This document shows, piece by piece, positions 27,580 through 33,839 of a stretch of DNA of 33,839 nt. The notes beneath the pieces were generated by a model, which made no database searches, was not told where the DNA came from, and saw only the letters and a program-made list of their open reading frames with translations. The DNA comes from Bacteroidales bacterium (GTDB taxonomy: Bacteria > Bacteroidota > Bacteroidia > Bacteroidales > JAIPAH01), in the NCBI GenBank assembly GCA_021740175.1, contig JAIPAH010000021.1, positions 1 to 33,839 on the forward strand, in the 5' to 3' direction. Made by a program: the position numbers and the translations under genes. Positions within the stretch are counted from its first letter, which is position 1. The number at the start of each line of letters is the position of its first letter.

Positions 27580-27728
27580 GAATGGGCAACGTTATAATAA
27601 AAGCTCTGAAAGAGCAACGTGTACATTGCTATAAAGCTTTGGAAAGTTGAACAAGCCTCATCCCCAACATGCCAGTTTCCATTCCCTGAAATTTCATTAC
27701 ATTAGTTGCGAAAAAAATAATACCTACA

Positions 27729-28217
27729 TTGAAAAAGAAAAAGCTAGAAATACAGTATAAGGAATTAGCCTCTCGGGAGGAGCTTAGCAAAGAAGATTTT
27801 GAACTACTGAAAAAATCCGAGGAAGCAAGAGAAAGAGCCTATTCACCATACTCGAAATTCAAAGTCGGAGCAGCCCTGATGTTAAGTAACAGGAAAATTG
27901 TCACGGGCAATAACCAGGAAAACGCCTCTTTCCCCGTGGGGCTTTGCGCTGAACGTGTGGCTTTATTTGCCGCCCATTCCCAATTTCCCGATGAAAAAAT
28001 CAACACACTGGTGATCACAGCCTCAGGAAGCGAAAAGGTGCTGGAAACGCCCATCTCTCCCTGTGGTTCATGCCGCCAGGTTTTTACGGAATTTGAGAAA
28101 GAGCAGGGCGCCCCCATGCGGATTATTCTTGCTTCGGGAAAAGGGAAAATCCTGGTTTTTGAGGAAGCTGACACCCTGCTGCCGCTATCTTTTTTCTCAA
28201 ACCAGCTTAATGAATAA
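27729..28217 (+). CDS. cdd: Cytidine deaminase
   Basis: The enzyme deaminates cytidine and deoxycytidine to the uridine forms in pyrimidine salvage. The 162-residue protein carries the zinc site: NASFPVGLCAERVALFAA (~59-76; the C-A-E provides Cys ligand and catalytic Glu) and PISPCGSCRQVFTEF (~103-117; P-C-x-x-C). The N-terminal AYSPYSKFKVGAALML is also diagnostic. The only start that keeps the usual Bacteroidota N-terminal extension (LEIQYKEL...) is a TTG at 27729; no upstream in-frame ATG exists. The gene follows two repeat elements, and its end overlaps a possible gene remnant. Confidence 0.93.
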   Translation: MKKKKLEIQYKELASREELSKEDFELLKKSEEARERAYSPYSKFKVGAALMLSNRKIVTGNNQENASFPVGLCAERVALFAAHSQFPDEKINTLVITASGSEKVLETPISPCGSCRQVFTEFEKEQGAPMRIILASGKGKILVFEEADTLLPLSFFSNQLNE

Positions 28218-28316
28218 ATTATAAAACTTATCAGGTCACTTATCCTGGCATCAATCCTATTGCTCACACTCTCATTCAACAGTGATAAACCAGGATATCG
28301 TATTTACAATTCGGCC
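28210..28316 (+). pseudogene. Possible remnant of a signal-peptide protein (ChaN-like N-terminus)
   Basis: An ATG overlapping the cdd stop (28210) starts MNKL and stops at once. In the frame read from ATA at 28221 the sequence gives IKLIRSLILASILLLTL, then SFNSDKPGYRIYNS, which reads like a signal peptide and mature N-terminus. The KP-x-Y-x-I-x-N pattern recalls ChaN-family lipoproteins, but this is from memory of the family and weak. The fragment ends where the solitary type II-C repeat begins (28317). It seems frameshifted near its start and truncated. Confidence 0.3.
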
Positions 28317-28362
28317 GTTGTGAATTGCTTTCAAATTGGGAATTAACGTTCTTTGAAACAGC
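28317..28362 (+). CRISPR. Solitary type II-C-like CRISPR repeat (46 nt)
   Basis: This segment starts GTTGTGAATTGCTTTCAAAT and ends CTTTGAAACAGC. Repeats of type II-C systems in Bacteroidota begin GTTGTGAATTGCTTTCAAA or GTTGTGATTTGCTTTCAAA, are 46-47 nt long and end in GAAAC-A-G/A-C. No second copy is visible on either side at the expected ~77-base period. It lies about 107 bases past the 3' end of the decayed type II cas2, where the array of such a locus would be. The strand is given for the GTTGTG reading. Confidence 0.6.
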
Positions 28363-28433
28363 TACCTCAAATCAACTTTCTGGCTTGCTGTTGTTTACGT
28401 CAGTTTTTGGAATGAAAAAAAGTGCTGTATGAT

Positions 28434-28466
28434 AAGCAATCGGAGGTCTATCCGGTCGCTTTTTTT
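28434..28466 (+). terminator. Terminator-like hairpin beyond the cas2 relic
   Basis: AAGC-N3-CGGA (28434-28444) pairs with TCCG-N3-GCTT (28451-28461), leaving a 6-base loop and a 3x3 internal loop, followed by TTTTTT. It reads on the plus strand, towards the 3' end of the minus-strand cas2 relic. It may end a plus-strand transcript through the solitary repeat. Confidence 0.4.
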
Positions 28467-28468
28467 AT

Positions 28469-28799
28469 TTAAAACATTTCAAGCTGTTGGGGGGTATCAG
28501 GTTTATCCTCCGGTTTTTTCCTTTGAAAAACTCCATCATTCCAAATTGCTTATCGGTTAATGTGAAAATTACTACTTCGCCTTTTGGGGGTAAAAAGGAT
28601 TTTACCCGTTTCTTGTGTACATCAACATTCTCCCGGTACTGCAATGGCGAACGTAGATAGAGTATTGTAACATAGTAAAACCATCTCGCTTCAAATTCTT
28701 TCTGAACTGTGCATATTGTTTCCGGTCTTTTTGTGTTTCCGTTGGCAAGTCAAAAAATACAAATACCCACAAAATCCTGTATTGATTTAATCGTTCCAT
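28469..28799 (-). pseudogene. cas2: Frameshifted cas2 of a type II-C CRISPR system
   Basis: The minus strand begins [20 protein letters not shown], with the Cas2 beta-strand and metal-site Asp, and runs on to [10 protein letters not shown] before a frameshift. A +1 change near 28634-28638 restores [20 protein letters not shown] and [21 protein letters not shown] second single-base gap in an A6 run (28514-28519) must be closed to reach [15 protein letters not shown] and a stop at 28469. Adding the two missing bases to the 331-base interval gives exactly 333, or 110 codons plus stop, the normal length for type II Cas2. The sequence is unlike the type I Cas2 at 32408-32671. The start lies 3 bases after the stop of the cas1 fragment, the normal cas1-cas2 spacing. 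Confidence 0.82.
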
Positions 28800-28802
28800 A
28801 AA

Positions 28803-28920
28803 TTAAGCTTCCTGCAAGTGGGGATATAGCAACTTTCGACTGCTTTTTTCAAAGCATTGCATTAATGATGCAGTTGTTCTCTGAGTTGCTACCATTAAAG
28901 GACTTTGCATCTATCTCGGG
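28803..28920 (-). pseudogene. cas1: C-terminal fragment of a type II cas1
   Basis: The frame ending at TAA (28805-28803) reads MQSPLMVATQRTTASLMQCF then EKSSRKLLYPHLQEA. This matches the family pattern S-P-L-M-x-x-x-Q-x-T-T-A-S-L-x-x-C-F-E-x-x-x-R-K-x-L-Y-P at the very C-terminus of type II Cas1. An in-frame TAG precedes the ATG at 28910; in the neighbouring frame EIDAK would join on with one added base, so a further frameshift is possible. The fragment is cut at the degenerate terminal repeat of the large array (28919). No other part of this cas1, and no cas9, is in the window. Confidence 0.65.
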
Positions 28921-31900
28921 ATCAATTCCAACATGGTGCGATTAAAAGAAGCTCATAACAGAGCGAATGCCTTCAAGGGTTGTAAATTTCAATTCCAGTA
29001 TGGTGCGATTGATAGTCTTGGAAAATCCAAAGTTTTTGATTCTTTATAAACCATTTCAATTCCAGTATGGTGCGATTGATAGAAAAGACATCAAGATCGA
29101 GCAGCTTCAAAAGGAAGATTTCAATTCCAGTATGGTGCGATTGATAGTCGGAATGGAAAAAATAAGGCGCGCGGCATCAGTAAATTTCAATTCCAGTATG
29201 GTGCGATTGATAGATGGCAACCTCGTTTTCCATTTTCTCATTTGTTTGATTTCAATTCCAGTATGGTGCGATTGATAGAAATGTTGCACAAAATTAATAT
29301 TCCAGCCCCCGTCAATTTCAATTCCAGTATGGTGCGATTGATAGATAAACAAAAATATCAAAAACGCTCGCTTAAAACTATTTCAATTCCAGTATGGTGC
29401 GATTGATAGAAAGCCACGCCACCATCTTGCAGAGGCTCTTGTGGTTAATTTCAATTCCAGTATAGTGCGATTGATAGAGCGTCTGAAAGCCCTGCACTTC
29501 TTTCCGAAGTTTATTTCAATTCCAGTATGGTGCGATTGATAGAGCGAGGAATACAACCGCACCACCCGCAAAATCAAGATTTCAATTCCAGTATGGTGCG
29601 ATTGATAGGGGCTTAGATGTCGAATCGCTTCAATTTAATCTTGATTTCAATTCCAGTATGGTGCGATTGATAGGTTCATTCACGCGCTCCCCCTCTTCCC
29701 TGATGGTGTATTTCAATTCCAGTATGGTGCGATTGATAGGTATATAATCATGCTGTCCATAGGTCATACTTTTTTATTTCAATTCCAGTATGGTGCGATT
29801 GATAGTTGGTCTAATTCGTTAAGGTAAATATTAGAAAATAAAATTTCAATTCCAGTATGGTGCGATTGATAGCTCAATAGCTTCTTCCTTTGCATCAAAT
29901 ACTTTTTTCATTTCAATTCCAGTATGGTGCGATTGATAGGCAAGAAAAAGCCGGTTTTTTAGAAGGTGTGGAATCATTTCAATTCCAGTATGGTGCGATT
30001 GATAGAAGATCACCGAGCAACAGAAAATCAACGTATCGACATTTCAATTCCAGTATGGTGCGATTGATAGATCACGTTTGAAGATAATGGACAGGACTTT
30101 TTAAAAATTTCAATTCCAGTATGGTGCGATTGATAGTACGCAGGATTTCCAGTTTGCCCAGGTTACCGGTTATTTCAATTCCAGTATGGTGCGATTGATA
30201 GATTTCTCAGATTGGGTTTTGGCTGCTAATAGCGAATTTCAATTCCAGTATGGTGCGATTGATAGTATTTAAAGCGTTTGATATTTCTTTTAATGATTTC
30301 ATTTCAATTCCAGTATGGTGCGATTGATAGAATTCAATTAATGACTGGGTTAAAACGGCTTCCGTATTTCAATTCCAGTATGGTGCGATTGATAGTTTTG
30401 TACTCTTTCATAACCATTTTTCCTTTCTCCATTTCAATTCCAGTATGGTGCGATTGATAGTGCTGGAGGGCATATCCCTGGTAATCGCCTTTTTGTATTT
30501 CAATTCCAGTATGGTGCGATTGATAGGTCACTATTGCGCAGATTAAACAGCTTCTTAATGAATTTCAATTCCAGTATGGTGCGATTGATAGTTTTATCCC
30601 CGCGCAATATTAAGATATGTTCAACATTATTTCAATTCCAGTATGGTGCGATTGATAGTTTTTTCTTTTCTCTCATAATCAGATATTTGCCAAGTTATTT
30701 CAATTCCAGTATGGTGCGATTGATAGTTTAAAATCCCGGCACAGCGTATTTGTGTCGGGTTTTTATTTCAATTCCAGTATGGTGCGATTGATAGGGGAGG
30801 ATAACCAGTTTGATTCTACTCATAGTAATATTTCAATTCCAGTATGGTGCGATTGATAGATGGTATGTAACCACAACCGACACATTTATGAGCGGATTTC
30901 AATTCCAGTATGGTGCGATTGATAGGCAATAAGTTGAGCCATACGTTCCCGTTCTTTGTTAAATTTCAATTCCAGTATGGTGCGATTGATAGGGATTGCC
31001 TGAAAAACGTGTTAGGCAGGGATTGCTTATTTCAATTCCAGTATGGTGCGATTGATAGAAAAGTTCTTTGAAAGATAAAACAAGAAGTACAGGTATTTCA
31101 ATTCCAGTATGGTGCGATTGATAGCCAACTACTACACCAAAACGGAGCTCGACGCAAGCGAATTTCAATTCCAGTATGGTGCGATTGATAGAGGGTATGA
31201 GGCACAGATTCGTACAAGAAGTGGTTATTTCAATTCCAGTATGGTGCGATTGATAGTAAATTACTTGAAAGGGCTTATGCGTTGGCTCAGAGATTTCAAT
31301 TCCAGTATGGTGCGATTGATAGTTTGACACTCTGTGTGATGACTGAGAAAAGATCATATTTCAATTCCAGTATGGTGCGATTGATAGGCGCCAGGTAGGT
31401 GGCGATATATTTGTGGTAGGACAATTTCAATTCCAGTATGGTGCGATTGATAGGACGTGTAGAACTTGGCAAACAAATTCTCCCCGAAATTTCAATTCCA
31501 GTATGGTGCGATTGATAGATGATAAAAAAATATTGGTGGGTTGGATTGCTGCTTTATTTCAATTCCAGTATGGTGCGATTGATAGATGTTAGGTTTATAT
31601 TAGAAAAATTTAAGGTTTTACAATTTCAATTCCAGTATGGTGCGATTGATAGCTATTCACCCAGAGACGCCGCAAACGCCCGGATGACAATTTCAATTCC
31701 AGTATGGTGCGATTGATAGATTATTAACCTGGACTATCCGGTTAATGCTGAAACGCATTTCAATTCCAGTATGGTGCGATTGATAGTACGCGATATGAAC
31801 GTGATGATAAAAGTGGAGCGCAATTTCAATTCCAGTATGGTGCGATTGATAGGGTAAGGACCAGGCCGAAGATGAAATCCGGGAATATATTTCAATTCCA

Positions 31901-32187
31901 GTATGGTGCGATTGATAGATCGGCCACGGGCCTGATCCAGTTCCTGCAATCCAATTTCAATTCCAGTATGGTGCGATTGATAGAATTTAGAAAGAGAATC
32001 TCAAGACCAAGCTCTTGCATAATTTCAATTCCAGTATGGTGCGATTGATAGTGTTTTTATACTCTTTCATAACCATTTTTCCTTTTTCCATTTCAATTCC
32101 AGTATGGTGCGATTGATAGTGTCATTCTGATTAAAATCTTCTGCCGGTGGTCTTTCGATTTCAATTCCAGTATGGTGCGATTGATAG
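28919..32187 (-). CRISPR. CRISPR array, 49 repeats of 30 nt plus one degenerate repeat (type I-B/III-like)
   Basis: Forty-nine copies of a 30-nt repeat start at 28986 and end at 32187, at a 64-68 base period; the 48 spacers are 34-38 nt. Read on the minus strand the repeat begins CTATCAATCGCACC and ends GGAATTGAAAT, so processed crRNAs would carry the 8-nt tag ATTGAAAT known from Cas6-cut type I-B and III systems. All repeats look identical except one G-to-A change in the copy at 29448-29477. A fiftieth copy at 28919-28948 differs at seven positions and marks the old, trailer end. The leader is therefore on the right, next to cas2. Order of age: newest spacers near 32187, oldest near 28949. 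Confidence 0.97.
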
Positions 32188-32407
32188 CCGTTAAACCGGG
32201 CCTTAAAAAAGCCCTTTTAACAGGCTTTTCAAAAGGACTAATATACGAATTTTTTCCGGTTTACGTCGTCAACCGTCAATAACCGTATTTTGATCCGTCG
32301 ATCGACGACTTTTATAAATATTTTATTTCCAGGATGTCAAAGAACGTACCTGTAAAATTAATCGATTTGAATGAGGATAACAAACCTTGTTTAGGGCTGA
32401 CCGACGA
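32188..32407 (-). promoter_or_regulatory. CRISPR leader
   Basis: The 220 bases between the first repeat and the cas2 stop are AT-rich and non-coding. Notable parts are a hairpin AAAAGCC/GGCTTTT (32207-32213, 32223-32229) only 19 bases from the first repeat, the 12-base perfect palindrome CGTCGATCGACG (32296-32307), and a GTCGTC/GACGAC dyad (32265-32270, 32304-32309). GACCGACGAC at 32399-32408 repeats GATCGACGAC at 32300-32309. These may be sites for leader-guided integration or transcription start. Confidence 0.6.
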
Positions 32408-32671
32408 CTATAAAAAGGTATCCAAACCGGCCTTCTCCTGCCCGATAATCTCCTTTTTGAGCCATTTCTCCTCGCGCGATTTAAAAATGATCATGCTATC
32501 TTCTTCCTTATCCATGATTTTACCGGCGGCACTTTTCAGTTCTTTTAACTTAACCTGTGTGATTTCGCCTTCAAATACCGAGTTCTGAATCCAGTTTACA
32601 TATCGGCGGCACAGTTTGAGCATCTTGCCCACGCGTTTCTCATTCACATCATAAACCAAAATAATATACAT
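32408..32671 (-). CDS. cas2: CRISPR-associated Cas2 (type I-B-like)
   Basis: An 87-residue, intact Cas2 that pairs with Cas1 to insert new spacers. It opens with MYIILVYDVNEKRVGKMLKL (first strand and the acidic D8) and continues with CRRYVNWIQNSVFEGEITQV and DKEEDSMIIFKSREEKW. This is the pattern of Cas2 from Bacteroidota type I-B loci. It is followed by the leader and array. The gap to cas1 (141 bases) is wider than usual for this gene pair and holds a short tandem repeat. The start ATG at 32671 gives the standard N-terminus. Confidence 0.95.
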   Translation of the reverse strand: MYIILVYDVNEKRVGKMLKLCRRYVNWIQNSVFEGEITQVKLKELKSAAGKIMDKEEDSMIIFKSREEKWLKKEIIGQEKAGLDTFL

Positions 32672-32690
32672 AATGTCTGTTTCTTATTTC

Positions 32691-32732
32691 TTTCAATCTT
32701 CCTTTTCAATCTCCTTCAATCTCCTTCAATCT
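32691..32732. repeat. Short tandem repeat between cas1 and cas2
   Basis: Four near-copies of TTCAATCTCC lie head to tail (about 10-12 bases each) just upstream of the cas2 start. On the minus strand they read GGAGATTGAA, so each copy offers an AGGAG-like ribosome site. The rest of the gap to cas1 shows nothing. Confidence 0.6.
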
Positions 32733-32812
32733 GATTCCAAAACGCTAAGATAAAAACACAAGCCCAATCTAACGCTTACCGGTAGTAACACCCCACCATT
32801 CAATCTCCCCTC

Positions 32813-33787
32813 CTACCACCAAATCTTAAACGGCTTGTAGGTATCCATTTTCAAAATATGCTTCACCAGCTTGTAGCATTCCAGCCGTATTAAATGCTTA
32901 TAGCTTACCTTTCTTTTGAGGTGCCGGTGATGAATGGTTTCGTTAAGCCGTTCCTCAAAGGCTGCAATGAATTTCTTTTTCCCGGCTTCTTTCAGCACAA
33001 TCCGGTTGACCTTCTTGTCAAAATCCTTTACCTGGATTTCCTTTTTATTCAAAACCTTAAAAATGACGCGATCCACCAGTAAAGGCTTGAATATCTCTGC
33101 CAAATCGAGTGCCAGCGAATAACGCCGCTCGCCGGGCGTATGCAGGTAGCTGATGGTTGGGTTGAGCTGTGTTTGATGAATAGCCCTGAGGCATTGGCTG
33201 TAGCACATCATGTTACCGAAAGAAATCAGCGAGTTGAGTTCGTTTTTCGGGGGTTGCTTGCTGCGACCTTCCATCCTGAAATCTTCGGCCACAATATGGT
33301 CAAACGCTTCGTAGTAAATATTCCGGATATTCCCCTCGAGTCCCATCAACTCATCAATGGCTGTGGTTGCTTCGAGGTTGTTCCGGTAATCTTCAATCAC
33401 ATCAATATAGGATTGCAGCTCTTTGCCGCGACTGTTATAGTATTTCAGGTTTCGAAGGATGTTATAGCTGGCCCCGTCGATAAATTGTTTAGCTATAACG
33501 CTCCGTTTTTTCTGCGATTTATGAAACTCCGCCTGGGCCAGGATGACCTTCCCGGCCAGTAATTGGTCTTTGGGCATAAACGACCCGGAGTAGTTCTCGT
33601 AGTAATCGAAAAAGTGTACGGCAATGTCATTCTTTCCCAGAAAGTTGTACAAGGCCGAATTCGCATCCAGCGATCCAAATATGTACAAATCTTCCACCCC
33701 TGGATATACCGGAGCAAGCTGACCCCCCAATTCTGCCGATAAAAAGGAAGATTTTTTTCTGTCATTCCGGCGGATGTTGACCCCCAA
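32813..33787 (-). CDS. cas1: Cas1 (type I-B-like), N-terminus replaced by IS-derived codons
   Basis: The integrase of CRISPR adaptation. The open frame is 324 codons from a TTG at 33787, but only residues ~31-324 look like Cas1. [20 protein letters not shown] (~31-50) is the usual segment that follows ~40 N-terminal residues in this family; those are missing. The first 30 residues ([20 protein letters not shown]...) come from the adjacent insertion-sequence end. The active site is intact: E151 in [15 protein letters not shown]216 in [19 protein letters not shown] with D228 and E231. Loss of the N-terminal strands should harm the Cas1 dimer. Translation could start at a GTG (33697) with no known ribosome site. 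cas2 follows after 141 bases. Confidence 0.85.
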   Translation of the reverse strand: MGVNIRRNDRKKSSFLSAELGGQLAPVYPGVEDLYIFGSLDANSALYNFLGKNDIAVHFFDYYENYSGSFMPKDQLLAGKVILAQAEFHKSQKKRSVIAKQFIDGASYNILRNLKYYNSRGKELQSYIDVIEDYRNNLEATTAIDELMGLEGNIRNIYYEAFDHIVAEDFRMEGRSKQPPKNELNSLISFGNMMCYSQCLRAIHQTQLNPTISYLHTPGERRYSLALDLAEIFKPLLVDRVIFKVLNKKEIQVKDFDKKVNRIVLKEAGKKKFIAAFEERLNETIHHRHLKRKVSYKHLIRLECYKLVKHILKMDTYKPFKIWW

Positions 33788-33839
33788 ATCCTGATAATAG
33801 GGAAAATTTCCGGAGCATATTGACCCCGGATTATAGCAT
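33701..33839. mobile_element. End of a probable IS21-family element
   Basis: Three direct copies of a CCGGAG-N5-TGACCCC word occur: 33709-33728, 33767-33785 and 33810-33827. The terminus is set near 33701 (TGGATATACCGG) because Cas1-like coding stops there. Multiple terminal repeats of this kind are typical of IS21-family ends in Bacteroidota, where they bind the transposase. The transposase genes would lie beyond the right edge. Family assignment is from the repeat pattern only. Confidence 0.6.

Noticed and set aside
28317-28470. A tracrRNA for the decayed type II system
   Set aside because: On the minus strand the anti-repeat orientation exists, but it runs into the cdd end without the usual tracrRNA hairpins; a plain repeat fits better.
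28967-31949. Many short ORFs across the array with peptides such as FNSSMVRLI or INRTILELK
   Set aside because: They are translations of the CRISPR repeat in different frames and have no independent start signals or homology.
32334-32588. An 84-codon plus-strand ORF covering part of the leader and cas2
   Set aside because: It is mostly the antisense of cas2, so its length is imposed by the real gene.

Overview
The window looks like chromosomal DNA of a member of the phylum Bacteroidota. Three things point there: proteins of the type IX secretion/gliding kind (a Por-type C-terminal sorting tail at 13925-15487 and a large repeat adhesin at the left edge), promoters of the TTG/TAnnTTTG kind that is particular to this phylum, and the gene neighbourhood DUF4271-hemD-rnpA-yidD-S41 peptidase. 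The genus cannot be fixed from sequence reading alone; a fermentative or facultative marine/saline lineage would fit the pta-ackA pair, but that is a guess.

Layout. 1-2797 (-): 5' part of a long secreted repeat protein, running off the left edge. 2928-6462 (+): the GTPase MeaB, a type I-like glutamine synthetase, and a small heat-shock protein behind a region with tandem candidate operators. 6750-9256 (-): a copper-type P1B ATPase and a small heavy-metal-binding protein. 9480-12748 (+): an ECF sigma factor, a translationally coupled membrane anti-sigma-like protein, and a GIN-domain/beta-barrel protein. The sigma gene and the GIN gene share a promoter motif, TTGTAAC-N16-CGTCWTA, which suggests an autoregulated ECF regulon. 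12949-15487 (+): YebC and a T9SS cargo protein. 15682-23028 (-): a DPE2-like 4-alpha-glucanotransferase, a GT2 glycosyltransferase, and the operon pta-hydroxyacyl-CoA dehydrogenase-ackA. 23229-27185 (+): DUF4271, hemD, rnpA, yidD and a C-terminal-processing peptidase. 27729-28217 (+): cytidine deaminase.

From 28210 to the right edge lies a CRISPR region with two histories. On the left is a decayed type II-C locus: a 35-codon C-terminal piece of a type II cas1, a cas2 with two single-base deletions, and one solitary 46-nt type II-C repeat. Abutting the cas1 piece is a long array of 49 near-identical 30-nt repeats plus one degenerate terminal repeat. Its repeat ends in ATTGAAAT on the minus strand, as in type I-B/III systems. 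To the right follow a leader, an intact cas2 and a cas1 of the I-B kind. That cas1 has lost its N-terminus to what looks like the end of an IS21-family element, and the element runs off the right edge. No effector genes (cas3, cas5, cas6, cas7, cas8 or cas9) lie in the window.

Dispersed non-coding elements include two copies of a ~148-bp MITE-like sequence with inverted ends (15509-15657, 27314-27461), a ~94-bp composite palindrome (27486-27579) and several clear intrinsic terminators. I do not see a wholly new defence or metabolic system. The most informative items are the CRISPR replacement/decay junction, a pair of near-identical spacers that share one edge, the IS-cas1 chimera, the ECF promoter pair and the MITE-like pair.
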